Source of the DNA: Elephas maximus indicus
Taxonomy: Eukaryota > Chordata > Mammalia > Proboscidea > Elephantidae
Assembly: GCF_024166365.1 (NCBI RefSeq)
Contig: NC_064825.1
Coordinates: 102,314,480 to 102,378,479, forward strand
Direction: 5' to 3'
Length of the DNA stretch: 64,000 bases
Below are positions 1 through 53,022 of this stretch, piece by piece; positions within the stretch are counted from its first letter, which is position 1; every line of letters begins with the position of its first letter. The notes beneath the pieces were generated by a model. The model was given only the letters and a program-made list of their open reading frames with translations, made no database searches and had not been told where the DNA came from. Both the position numbers and the translations under genes were made by a program.

Positions 1-493
1 GGGGGCACTAGGCCAGGCACTGGAGAGAAAAGAAGATTGGAGTAAGCCACTGAAAGCCAGACCTCTATTATGGTCCAAGAGTAGCATCTGGAGAACTGGA
101 TGAAGCAATCTTCTAGCTGCCCTAATCCCAGGTACCCTCCATAGAGACCCTTCTTAATACTGTGAATAAAAAGGATTTAGATTCCAAAAACAGGTCTGGA
201 TGGGCTAGTGAACCCATGAAAGTCAGGACAACAGAGTAATGCACAGGCCACAACAAGGATCAGGCAATCAGGAGACCAATGCCAGTCTAGTAAATGGCAG
301 CAGCCAGACTCAAACCTGTCTCTGTGAGTCCAAAGCCCAAACTTATCACTCCCAGTCACTATGCTATATGCCTCTAAGGCTGAATTATTTGCTAAAAGAT
401 CCTCTGAAGGGGGATCCCAGTCAGAAACACAAAGCTGGGGCTGCTGATTCCCTGCACTTCTGTTGCAGAGGACCATTCTTCAGTCCAACTCAC

Positions 494-43525
<43,032 letters not shown>

Positions 43526-44247
43526 GGTGCCGCAGCCGCCGCCGGCGCTCCCTGCCAGCCGGGGGTCCCGCTGCTTCCCGCGGGACAGCGCGGCGCGGCG
43601 GAGAGAGTCGGCCGAGGGTCCCCAGGGGGAAGCGTCCTGGCTCCACAGCTACGAGCGCGCCTTGCAAGTCCGCTCCGGCCGCTGCTGCTTCCAGTGCTGC
43701 CAGAGCCGAAGCTGCCCCGCCAGGGGACCCGGAGGGGGTGTCCCGGGCCCGGCCGCCCCGCCCCCAGCGCCGCAGCCCCCGCCACGGCCACCACGCCTGG
43801 TCCCGCCCCCAGCGCCGGCCCGGCCCCTTTCCGCCCTCGGCCCCCGCCTCCCGGTCCCCCGACCCCACTCGCCGGCCCATCCTGCGCGGGCCCCGTTTCT
43901 CCTCAGGCCGCCGCCACATTCCTAGCCCTCGAGAGAGCCCCCTCTCTGTCCCCATTACTACTGCTCGAATGTCCCTAACTTAAAAAAAAAAAATTATTCT
44001 AGCAGCAACTCTCGATCCCGCTCACTCTAATTCTACCCTGAGGAGGAGCACCCAGGCTGACCCAAGTCGCCTGGACGTGACCTCGGCGCCCCTACCGGCC
44101 CCAAGTCCAGACTTTATTGATGTCTCAGAATATACAATGCTTGCTAATACATAATCCGTTCGGTCTTTATTGACATCAAACAAGGGACGTAAGGGGGCCT
44201 GGAGTGCTGTATCTTAACTAGAGTTCTCACTACCAAAATTCCTTTCT

Positions 44248-44287
44248 GATTTTTTTTTTTTTCCCTCTCCTTTTTTTTTTTTTTTTT
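44248..44287. repeat. T-rich pyrimidine tract
   Basis: Two T runs joined by CCCTCTCC, about 40 bases, upstream of LRP4. Could be a nucleosome-excluding poly(dA:dT) tract. Confidence 0.8.
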
Positions 44288-44990
44288 CGTCTAGGCAGCG
44301 TTGTTCTAGAGCTAAATAATTCCACGACCTCCCTTTTCATTTACTCATTTCCTGAGGTGGTTGTCTGTGTCCAGTCGCCCAGCTCAGACATCCAGAACTG
44401 GCCCAGACATAGTTTCTCCTCTCTGTCTTTGTAAATCAGCGTTGTTAGCCTCTTCACCTTCTTTGACTTTCTGATCCTGGCCAGGAAGGAAGAGCGTAAG
44501 GAAATGAGTCCTATGCACTCCCCCAAAGACCTCAGCCTCCCCCACCTCCCTTCACTCTGTAGGGCTCTTCAGCAATGTTTTAACTTTTGGGTTTCTCTTT
44601 TAGCTTTGTGGCTGATTTCTCTCCCTAATACATATTAATAATATGGGTTAATTTTGTTACCCTTACCATTTTTCTAAGTTGAATCTTGTTTTGTTACTTT
44701 TGCGCAAGTCCTCAACCTCCTTAGGCCCTAAGCATCAGTTTTCTCTGCAAGCTGGTAAGCCAGTGTTTCCTGGCTTTGGATCATCTGCGGATTTCCTTAA
44801 ACCACTTCCCTCTCACTAGTAAATAAAAAAAAAATAGAGTAAAGAATATCCAAATGCCCCCTGTTAGTTGAGGGCAAAGTAATTTGGTATAGTGCAAAGT
44901 GGATATTAGGAGATTTCTTCAAATGGAGAGGTTGACGTTTCATCCTTGCTTGTTTTCAATTTTTCGAAGGCTTTCACTTCAAATTACTAT

Positions 44991-45002
44991 CTTTGATCAA
45001 AG
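44991..45002. promoter_or_regulatory. Palindromic TCF/LEF motif upstream of LRP4
   Basis: CTTTGATCAAAG is a perfect 12-base palindrome made of two overlapping TCF/LEF cores, about 1.5 kb upstream of the LRP4 start codon. Function is inferred only. Confidence 0.4.
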
Positions 45003-45136
45003 CTAACATCAACCATACTTTGCAACAATGACAACAGCAACAGAAAAAAAGTGAAGCGTTAACTCCTTCTCAGCGAGTGTTCCTCTACACTGTTTTGCCT
45101 GGAATTTTTACCCAGATGCAATGTGGTTGAACTAGC

Positions 45137-45150
45137 ATCACCATGGTAAC
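45137..45150 (+). promoter_or_regulatory. X-box-like motif between LRP4 and CSTPP1
   Basis: ATCACCATGGTAAC fits the degenerate RFX pattern RYYNYY-N2-RRNRAC at every position. It is about 1.6 kb upstream of LRP4 and 11.5 kb upstream of CSTPP1. No occupancy evidence is available. Confidence 0.35.
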
Positions 45151-46330
45151 TAATACGGAGGCATTTTCTGGGTGTGTAGTTTTTCTTGCTGACTGAAGGC
45201 GGCAGTCGAGTCAGGTCAGGTCTAAATGATCTTAAAGCTAGGAAAGACAGGCAACCTTTCTGGTCTAAGCCACCTTAGCTTAAAGTCCAAGGTTTTGAAA
45301 AAAGTAAAAAGTATGGGCTGATTCTTAGCCCTTCCCAGAGTTTCTGACGCAGCCTTACTTGTTCTCGGGGTTTCAGTGTATGCTGCTTATGAAGACTTGC
45401 TCTTCAACCTGTTGAGAGAGACCTTATGATTCCGGACACCATGTTTTTTTCCAAATGAAAACTAGGGACATGTGGTGTCATGAATACATTTGTCCCAAAA
45501 AATCCAGGACAGCCGGTCACCATACTTTCAATGTCAGGGGATTAAGAATTTATAAACAGTTCCCACTTTGCATAAAAAGGACAGGTTCCTTTCCAGAAGG
45601 CATGATTTGTATTGTTTTCCTGGGTTTGGGGGGGAAGGAGGAGGCTGGCTGTCCCTGTCTGACTCAGGCTCAAGAGACTGTGTTTTCTGTGTGCCTCCCA
45701 AGTCCTCCTCCTTCATCCTTCACGGTTCGGCACAGCTCTGGTACACAGAGCCATCCCTGGTTACGGTGTGTCAGTGGGAATATCAATGCGTAGAAATGAA
45801 CTTTGTGCATAGTCCCTGCCTGGGTCACCCCCTAGGGTGAATTAAGCCTTGGCTGTCAGAAACTGCTCTTCTGCCAGGAGTGCTAAGCCATATTTATTTT
45901 TACCAGGCCTCTCAGACTTTCTTGTTTGGAGTGAGAGATTCTGAAAAGCAGGCCAGAATGGGCTGCTTTTCTCCCCTTTATTGTCCTCTAGGACATGCCC
46001 CTAGAAAAGTTGTAGGAGACTGTCAATTCCAGAAGGGCCTAGGAGGCATTGGTTTCCTCAGAAACACTACCCCTCTCCTTCATCCTCCTAGCACAGCCCA
46101 GGGAACTGAATTTCCAAGACCAGAATATGGCCTTGAATTAAACCATCACTAACGGCCTTTTCAAAGGAAACACAGGGAGTGCTATAGAAACAAGATAGAA
46201 ATGGACACCATTTTGATCCAACTGAGTTGGTAGAATCCTCTTATAACCCAGGCATCATTCAACAATCTGAATTCCTAAATGTATTTCTTCTAAAAAAAGA
46301 AAAACGCCTGAAGTTTTTCACACTTTAAAA

Positions 46331-46556
46331 CAGTGGGTCTTAGCCAGGGGCGATTTTGCTTTCCTCTTCCTTCACTAGGAGACATGAGGCAATATCTGCA
46401 GACATTTCTGGTTGCCGTTTTGGGAGGGGGCACCACTGGCATCTAAAGGGTAGAGGCCAAGGATGCTGTTGAATGTCCGACAGTGAACAAGACAGTCCCT
46501 CACAATAAATAATTATCCAACTCCAAATGTAATAGTGCCGAGTTTGAGAAATCCTG
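46331..46556 (+). mobile_element. MER20 hAT-Charlie element
   Basis: CAGTGGGTCTTAGCCAGGGG at the 5' end, GGCATCTAAAGGGTAGAGGC inside, and a GTTTGAGAAATCCTG end. The intergenic copy has an L1 piece inserted at its 3' end. Confidence 0.8.
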
Positions 46557-46560
46557 ATTT

Positions 46561-46729
46561 TTTTTTAAACAATATTTTATTGTGTTTTTGATAAAAGTTT
46601 ACACAGCAGTTTAGGTTTCCATTCACGAATTTCTACACAAGTTGTTCGGTGACCATTGGTTACATTCTTTACAATGCATGAATCTTCTCATTGTTTTCCT
46701 TTGGGTTGTTCTGTTTTCATTAATATAGC
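46561..46729 (-). mobile_element. L1 3'-end insertion with 17-bp target duplication
   Basis: A T-rich start (minus-strand A tail) leads into elephant-type L1 3' UTR (ATTTTATTGTGTTTTTGATA...). Flanks 46544-46560 and 46730-46746 (TTGAGAAAYCCTGATTT) match with one difference, a clear target duplication at the end of the MER20. Confidence 0.75.
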
Positions 46730-46929
46730 TTGAGAAACCCTGATTTAAAAGATTAAGTACATGAGTGTGAAGAACTGCTCTGTCTTCTCTCCAGAATTAC
46801 TTCCTTGTTGCCGGCAACGTGAACGGAAGGGAGGCGTTCTTAAAGCTGCAGAAAGGAAACCAAGAATAAATACACTTAAAGGAACCCAAACCCTACACAC
46901 CTATCTGCCTTAAAAATTTAGGGAGGCCT

Positions 46930-47220
46930 ATTTCCAGTATTCATTCATTCATAATTTACGGAGGGCATATTATGTGCCAGGCACAGTGCGGGCAGTGGTG
47001 AATGAGATCTATTGGGTCCTTGGAACTAACAGTCTGATGGTTGGGGACCTGTAGGTATGTAGAAACATTAGACAAACGATCTCACAGATGAATTTAAAGC
47101 TACAAATAATAGGGGCTTTGAAGGAAAAGTGCAGAGTTCTATGAGAGGAGAGACCTGATTTGTATTTGGGGAGTTAAAGAAGGCTTGTCAGAGAAACAGG
47201 TAACATTTAAGCTGGGTAGA
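46930..47220 (-). repeat. L2, reverse orientation
   Basis: CATATTATGTGCCAGGCACA, GGTGAATGAGATCTATTGGG, GAAGGCTTGTCAGAGAAACA and GTAACATTTAAGCTGGGTAG. Confidence 0.75.
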
Positions 47221-47395
47221 TGTCATCAACATCATGATAAATGGAGAAAAGATTGAAGTTGTTAAGGATTTCGTTTTACTTGGAGCCATAATCAAAGCCC
47301 ATGGGAGTAAAAAAAAAAAAGAGTAGCCGTCAGGAAATCAAATGATGTGTTACTCTGGGCAAATCTGCTGCAAAAGACCTCTTTAAAGTGTTGAA
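47221..47395 (+). mobile_element. RTE fragment, internal piece out of order
   Basis: ATCAACATCATGATAAATGG to GACCTCTTTAAAGTGTTGAA corresponds to 47925-48080 of the adjoining copy, with a 12-base A run inserted at 47308. It precedes sequence that should be upstream of it in the element. Confidence 0.7.
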
Positions 47396-48370
47396 CGTGG
47401 AACAAGGGATATCATTGCTGGTGTCAGATGGATCTTGGCTGAAAGCAGAGAATACTAGAAAGATGGTTTACCTGTGTTTTATTGGCTATGCACAGACATT
47501 TGACTGTATGGATCACACACAGCAAGTTGTGGATAACATTTCAAAGAATGGGAATTCCAGAACACTTAATTATGTTCATGAGGAACCCGTACCTAGACCA
47601 AGAGGCAATCGTTAGAACAGAGCAAGGGGATACTGCATGGTTTAAAATCAAGAAAGGTGTGTGTCAGGATTGTATCCTTTCTCCATGTTTATTCAATCTG
47701 TATGCTGAGTAAATAATCTGAGAAGCTGGACCATATGAAGAAGAATGTGGCATCAGGATTGGTGGAAGACTTAATAACAACCTGTGATATGCAGATGACA
47801 CAACCTTGCTTGCTGAAATTGAAGAGGTCTTGAAGCACTTACTAATGAAGATCAAAGATTACAGCCTTCAGTATGGATTATGCATCAACATAAAGACAAC
47901 AAAAATCTGCACAACTGGACCAATAAGCAACATCATGATAAGTGGAGAAAAGATTGATATTGTCAAGGATTTCATTTTACTTGGATCCACAATCAACACC
48001 CATGGAAGAAGCAGCCAGGAAATCAAACGTTGTATTGCATTTGGCAAATTTGATGCAAAAGACCTCTTTAAGGTGTTAAAAAACAAAGATATGAGTTTGA
48101 GGACTAAGGTGTGCCTGACTCAACCCGTGGTATTTTCAATTGCTTCATATGCATTCAAAAGCTGGACAATGAATAAGGAAGACTGAAGAATTGATGCCTT
48201 TGCATTATGGTGTTGGTGAAGAATATTGTGTAATACCATGGGCTGCCAGGAGAAGGAACAAGTCTGTCTTGGAAGAACAACAGCCAGAATGTTCCTTAAA
48301 AGTGAGGATGGCGAGACTTTGTTTCACATACTTTGGACATGTTATCAGAAAGGACTAGTTCCTGAAAGAC
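47396..48370 (+). pseudogene. RTE reverse-transcriptase remnant with YADD motif
   Basis: The longest RTE piece. Decayed reverse-transcriptase blocks are readable in several frames: CFIGYAQTFDCMDH (FxDxxKAFD block), GVCQDCILSPCLFNLYAE, and YADDTTLLAE, the catalytic YxDD, right after a stop. At least three frame breaks or stops separate these blocks. It is intergenic between LRP4 and CSTPP1, and encodes nothing functional. Confidence 0.75.
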
Positions 48371-48484
48371 ACTGTCTTAGTTACCTAGTACTGCTATAAC
48401 AAATACCATGACTAGATGGCTGTCATAGACAGAAATTTATTCTCTCACAGTCTGGTGGTTTAGAAGTCTAAATTCAGGGCATTT
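48371..48484 (-). mobile_element. Fragment of the same LTR family
   Basis: ACTGTCTTAGTTACCTAGTACTG and the following ~110 bases match the plus-strand start of the LTR at 34380 (TGTCTTAGTCATCTAGTGCTG...). It is truncated where it meets L2 sequence. Confidence 0.55.
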
Positions 48485-48703
48485 TTGTCCTCATTCACTC
48501 CCTTCACTCTATTTTATTTTCTTCATAGTGCTTATCACTCTCTGAAATAATTTTATTTGCTGTGTCCTGTTTATTGCCTGCCTCCCCACCACTAGATATA
48601 AGCTCCATTGGAGAAGGGACCTGATTTGCCTTATTCCCCAGTACCTAGAATGGTGCCTGACACATAGTAGGTGCTCAATAAGTTTTTGTTAAATGATTGA
48701 AAA
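48485..48703 (+). repeat. L2 3' end
   Basis: TTCATAGTGCTTATCACTCT, CTAGATATAAGCTCCATTGG and CATAGTAGGTGCTCAATAAG are the L2 terminus. Confidence 0.85.
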
Positions 48704-49800
48704 CCAGACATTCTGCTACGGCTGGGGAAATATAAAGATGAGTAAGACAGGTGACCTAATTTTTTTTTTTTAATTATGTTTTAGGCGAAAGTTTACAGCT
48801 CAAGTTAATTTCTCATACAAATATTTCTACACATATTGTTATATGACATTAGTTGCAATCCCTATAATGTGACAGCACACTCCCCCTTTCCTCCCTGGGT
48901 TACTTGTGTCCATTCAATCAGGTTCTGTCCCTTCCTGCCCTCTCATCCTGCCTCTGGACAGGAGCCACCCATTTGGTCTCGTGTATCTGCTTGAACTAAA
49001 AAGCACACTCTTCATGAGTATTATTTTACGTTTTACAGTCCAGTCTAATCTTTGTCTGAAGAGTGGGCTTCAGGAATGGTTTTAGTTCTGGCTTAATAGA
49101 GCGTCCAGGGACCATGGCTTCAGGGATTCCTCCAATCTCAGCCAAACCATTAAGTCTGGTCTTTTTATGTGAATTTGAGTTCTGCTCCATACTTTCTCCT
49201 GCTGTGTCCAGACTCTCTGTTGTGTTCCCTGTCAGGGTTGTCATTGATGGTAGCCAGGTACCACCTAGTTCTTCTGCTGTCAGGCTGATGGAGTCTCTGG
49301 TTTATGTGGCCCTTTTGTCTCTTGGGCTAATATTTTCCTTGTGTCTGTTCATTCTCCTTTGCTCCAAATGGGTTGGGACCAATCGATGCATCTTAGGTGG
49401 CTGCTCACAAGCTTTTAAGACTCCAGATGCCACTCAACAAAGTGGGATGAAGAACATGTTCTCAATAAACTTTGTTATGTCAATTGACCTAGTTGTCCAG
49501 GGGACCTAAATTTAAGAAGCTCAGAATCTAGTGGGGGAGAAGGCTTGAAAAACAATGCTTATGATACAGTGTGAGGGAAGTATGTATAAGGGCTATAGAA
49601 AAAGAGAGGAGAGAACTCTTAAGTTTGATTGGGGTAGCTGGGCCTTAAGGGTGAGGAAAATTTCACCAGTTGAAGAAAAGAGAAGGTAGAGTGGGGGTGG
49701 AAGCCGCATCCCAGATACAAGAAAGGTCACGAACAAAGGTATAATTCTTTGAAAGTGCCTGGCATGTTTGGAGAATGACCAATAGTCTTCTGTGGCTAGA
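48704..49800 (-). repeat. L2, reverse orientation, split by an L1
   Basis: The pieces 48704-48756 and 49509-49800 (AATCTAGTGGGGGAGAAGGC, AAAGTGCCTGGCATGTTTGG) form one L2 around the L1 at 48757-49508. Confidence 0.6.
48757..49508 (-). mobile_element. L1 3' end, same family, inserted in L2
   Basis: Reverse-complement counterpart of the 27815 copy: CACAAGCTTTTAAGACTCCA and TTTACAGCTCAAGTTAATTT. The 148-codon open frame on the plus strand is antisense to the L1 UTR and not a gene. L2 sequence resumes on either side. Confidence 0.75.
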
Positions 49801-49961
49801 AGAACATAAGGTTATTGCAGAAAGTAAAGACAGAAACTCTTAATAACCAACTATGGCTACAAATTGTTTCTGAAATAAATGCCCTTTATATGTTTTAGAC
49901 CTATTTATTCAGTGAATGTTGACTGAGTTCCTACAAAGTACAAGGGAGGGATTGTATAATT

Positions 49962-50215
49962 CCTTTTTTAAAAATAATTTGTGATTTACTTTATTTTGTT
50001 GTTGAGAATATACATAGAACATACACTATTTCAACAATTTCTACATAATTTCTACCTGTACAACTCAGTGACATTGATTACATTTTTCAAGTTGTGCAAC
50101 CATTCTCACCCTCCTTTTTTTAATTGTTCCTCTCCATTAACATTTTTTTTTAATTAACATAAACTCAAGCCCCCTAAGTTTCCTGATTCCTATTTTTTAA
50201 ATTCATTAGTCTATT
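49962..50215 (-). mobile_element. L1 3'-end fragment
   Basis: ACTTTATTTTGTTGTTGAGA, CAACTCAGTGACATTGATTA and GTTGTGCAACCATTCTCACC are typical of another L1 3' UTR subfamily in minus orientation. It interrupts L2 sequence. Confidence 0.65.
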
Positions 50216-50604
50216 CTTTATATACCCGACTCTAGACAATCAGGGTGGTACTGTTCCAGGGAGAGTGATGGACTAGGTGCTGGGCTAACCTTTGGTTTTC
50301 CTTAACTGCTATCTAAATTTTTACTCTACTAAGAAGAACTTAATATATTAATTTAAATACTCTTAAGAAAATATTTCCACAAGATCAGAAGAATTGCTAT
50401 GTCAGGGCAGAGCCCAAATCCTATTTACTCTAGGTTTGTGCCTTTGATGCTGCTGCTATTTGGTATATCTTGGAAAAGAAAGTTGTCCTAACCCGTTTTG
50501 AAGCCGTGTGGATATTTATCCTTTATGACTTCTTGGAGTAATAAGTTCCTGAGGTTTACTGTTTTACCAGGTAAATAGTATTTGCTTTATTTGTCTTACA
50601 TTTA

Positions 50605-51117
50605 ACAGTGTCAAGTCCAGATCATTTATCCCAGCTTTCAACAAATATTAAGCGTCTTGCTAGGGAAGGGGAAGTTTATAATGGCAAATAAAACATATTC
50701 CCTGGTGTTGAACAATTCACAGTCCCAGAGAAGAGATGTCCAGGTAAAAAAATAAATAAATAAAGCATATAATAAACACTGTAATGAGTCCTTGGGAGAT
50801 TAGATAAGGTTTCACGAAGGTGGTGCTGGTTAGCCTAGGTCTTATACCATCTGTAGGTGTGAACTAAGCAGGAAATGTGGGAGAAGCACATTCTAGGCAG
50901 AGGGAAGAGCTTATGGCTAAGCAAAGGGGTGTGAAAGAGCTAAATATGTGTGCGAATATTGAGTAAGAAAGCGTCACTAAAGTATTAAATAAATAGGGAA
51001 CAGTGAATGGCTAGGTAGCTGGAAAAGTAAGTTGGGACCAGACTGTGAAGGGATTTATATTTGCATGTTAAGGAGTTTGCTTCATCCTAGTAACACTGAG
51101 CCAGGAATGTTTTTTTA
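50605..51117 (-). repeat. L2, reverse orientation
   Basis: CAACAAATATTAAGCGTCTT, GTGCTGGTTAGCCTAGGTCT, CATTCTAGGCAGAGGGAAGA and CATGTTAAGGAGTTTGCTTC. It contains a short AAAT run at 50743-50765, is interrupted by an AfroSINE, and resumes to about 51345. Confidence 0.75.
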
Positions 51118-51127
51118 AGTAAAGAAA

Positions 51128-51284
51128 TAAACCCGTTGTCGTTGAGTTGATTCCGACTCATAGCGACCCTATAGGACAGAGTAGAACTGACCCATAGAGT
51201 TCCCAAAAGGCAGCTGCTGGATTCAAACTGCTGGCCTTTTCGTTAGCTGTCATAGCTCTTAACCACTTCGCCACCAGGGCTCCT
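51128..51284 (-). mobile_element. Short AfroSINE with exact target duplication
   Basis: CCCGTTGTCGTTGAGTTGAT, GCCACCAGGGCTCC. AGTAAAGAAA flanks it at 51118-51127 and 51285-51294. It interrupts L2 sequence. Confidence 0.9.
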
Positions 51285-51607
51285 AGTAAAGAAACAACAT
51301 GGTCAAATTTAAATTTTAGAACAATAAACTCTATGACAATGTAGAGGGTGGCTTGGGGATAAATAGACACATAGATTCCAGCTTTTTGTTCCAAGATTCT
51401 GAAATTTGGGAACTCCCAGTTCATACCCTAAGTTCCTGGTGTATTCCCTCTCAGCCTCCTATACTAATCCTCTCACCTTGCATATGGGCAGTATCATTTC
51501 TAAGACATTTGTCAAGTTAATTGCCTTTTTTTTTTTCTGGACATTTCTTATGATGTGGTGATCTGTCACATACAGTATTTACATGTAGGAAGGATATACC
51601 AATGTTT

Positions 51608-52175
51608 TCTCATTGATTTTTGTGTTTGTGTGTGCTTTAGGTGAAAGTTTATAGAGCAAATTAGTTTCCCACTTGATAGTTTGTACATGAAGTGTTTCAA
51701 GACGTGTATTTTATTTCCCACAATGTTTCAGTACTCTCCTCATTTCCACCCTTCTCCAATTTCTTTAGTCCTGATTTTCTGCCCCTTCCTGCCTTCTTAT
51801 CTTTGCTTTTGGGTAAATAATGCCCTTTCGATCTCATATATTTGATTGTTCTAAGGAATATGTTCCTCTCGGGTGTTAGTGTTTATCTTCTGTCCTTGTC
51901 TATTGTTTGGCTGGGAGGTGGTTTCTGGGAATGGCTTCCTTTCCAGGTCAGAAGGGTGTCTTTGGACCATAGTCTCAGAGTTTCCTCCAGTCTCTGTCAG
52001 ATCAGCAAGCCTGGTCTTTTTTGTGAATTTGATTTTTTGTTCTATTATTTTCTCCCACTCTGTCTAGGACCTTGTGTTGTGGTCCTAGTCAGAGCATCTG
52101 ATCGATTTTTAATGCCCTTCTCGTTGATGTCTTGTATTTTGCTGGTCTTTTTGCTCAATGATGTTGTAAATTGAT
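51608..52175 (-). mobile_element. L1 3'-end, minus orientation, diverged
   Basis: TTAGGTGAAAGTTTATAGAG, TTGCTTTTGGGTAAATAATG and TCAGAGTTTCCTCCAGTCTC align with the 48757 copy. It is older and lacks the distal part. The 110-codon open frame inside is antisense to the UTR. Confidence 0.7.
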
Positions 52176-52244
52176 TCCTATGGGGCAATCATAAATCCTA
52201 TGGACTGGATAGCCTCCATTTTCCAGACTTTTAATTTAGATGGG

Positions 52245-52393
52245 AAAAATCCATTTAACAGGCATTTACTATATGCCTGCCTTCTGCCAAACATGTGCAT
52301 GGTCCTAAAATTTAAAGATGAATAAAGATTGTCTCTTCCCTCAAGGAGTTCACAATCTAGTTGGAGAGACTGAAGAATTAAAAAATGACATAT
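52245..52393 (-). repeat. L2, reverse orientation
   Basis: AACAGGCATTTACTATATGC, CTCAAGGAGTTCACAATCTA. It ends at the AfroSINE cluster. Confidence 0.65.
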
Positions 52394-52405
52394 ATGCTTA
52401 TAAAC

Positions 52406-52626
52406 ACTCCCCCCCGCCAAAGAAACCCGTTGCCATCAAGTCAATTCCAACTCATAGTGACCCTATAGGACAGAATAGAACTGCTCCATAGGATTTTCCA
52501 GGCTGTAAATCTTTAGGAAAGCAGACTGCTACATCCTTCTCCCATGGAGCCGCTGGTGGGTTTGAACCACTGACCTTCCGGTTAGCAGCCGAATGCTTAG
52601 CCTCTGCTCCACCAGGGCTCCTATAA
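52406..52626 (-). mobile_element. AfroSINE 1 of a same-orientation cluster, with target duplication
   Basis: CCCGTTGCCATCAAGTCAAT, CTCCACCAGGGCTCC. ATGCTTATAAAC flanks it at 52394-52405 and 52627-52638. Long subtype. Confidence 0.9.
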
Positions 52627-52638
52627 ATGCTTATAAAC

Positions 52639-52793
52639 CAAAAAAATCAAACCCATTGCTGTCAAGTTGATTCCGACTTACAGCAATCCTTTAGGACAGA
52701 GTAGAACTGCCCCATCAGGTTTCCAAGGAGTGGCTGGTGGATTCAAACTGCTGACCTTTCTGTTAGCAGCCAAGTTCTTAACCACCATGCTAC
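52639..52793 (-). mobile_element. Short AfroSINE 2 of the cluster
   Basis: CCCATTGCTGTCAAGTTGAT, GCTGACCTTTCTGTTAGCAG, CCACCATGCTACC. Its A-rich end abuts the next copy. Confidence 0.85.
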
Positions 52794-52846
52794 CAAAAAA
52801 AACCCAAACCCATTGCTATCAAGTCAATTGTGACTCACTGAGCTAC
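52794..52846 (-). mobile_element. AfroSINE fragment 3 of the cluster
   Basis: Only the tail (CCCATTGCTATCAAGTCAAT) and the last bases (GAGCTACC) survive; the middle is deleted. Confidence 0.7.
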
Positions 52847-53022
52847 CAAAAAAAAAATCCAAACCAAACTCAGTGCTGTTAAGTCGATTTCAACTCATAG
52901 CAACCCTACAGGACAGAGTAGAACTGCCCCACAGAGTTCCCAAGGAGCACCTGGTGGATTTGAACTGCCGAACCTTTGGTTAGCAGCTGTAGCACTTAAC
53001 TACTACGCCTCCAGGATTTCCA
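52847..53022 (-). mobile_element. Short AfroSINE 4 of the cluster
   Basis: CTCAGTGCTGTTAAGTCGAT, ACAGAGTAGAACTGCCCCAC, GCCTCCAGGATTTCC. Same orientation as the preceding three. Confidence 0.85.

Larger units (their letters stand above)
43901..46330. other. Intergenic, upstream of LRP4: no recognisable repeats or genes
   Basis: After the CpG island the sequence becomes AT-richer and appears single-copy. It holds the T tract at 44248, a TCF/LEF palindrome at 44991 and an X-box-like site at 45137. Open frames of 90-112 codons occur at 45455-46152 but show no family motif. An antisense non-coding transcript is possible; I see nothing decisive. Confidence 0.6.

Noticed and set aside
1-493. A further LRP4 exon encoding the membrane stalk at the left edge
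   Set aside because: Frames here lack the expected Pro/Ser/Thr-rich stalk and no matching acceptor/donor pair was found; it is read as intron.
43526-46330. An LRP4 antisense RNA gene as known from human
   Set aside because: Such a transcript is annotated in human near this position, but no sequence feature here (exon, poly(A) site pair, conserved splice) lets me place it.
47780-47830. YADD motif taken as evidence of an endogenous retrovirus
   Set aside because: Surrounding blocks (GVCQDCILSPCLFNLYAE, endings in CACCTAACAACAA) and lack of LTRs identify an RTE non-LTR retrotransposon.
49063-49509. 148-codon open frame with membrane-like segments
   Set aside because: The sequence is the antisense of an L1 3' UTR; a similar frame occurs in the related copy at 51842-52174.
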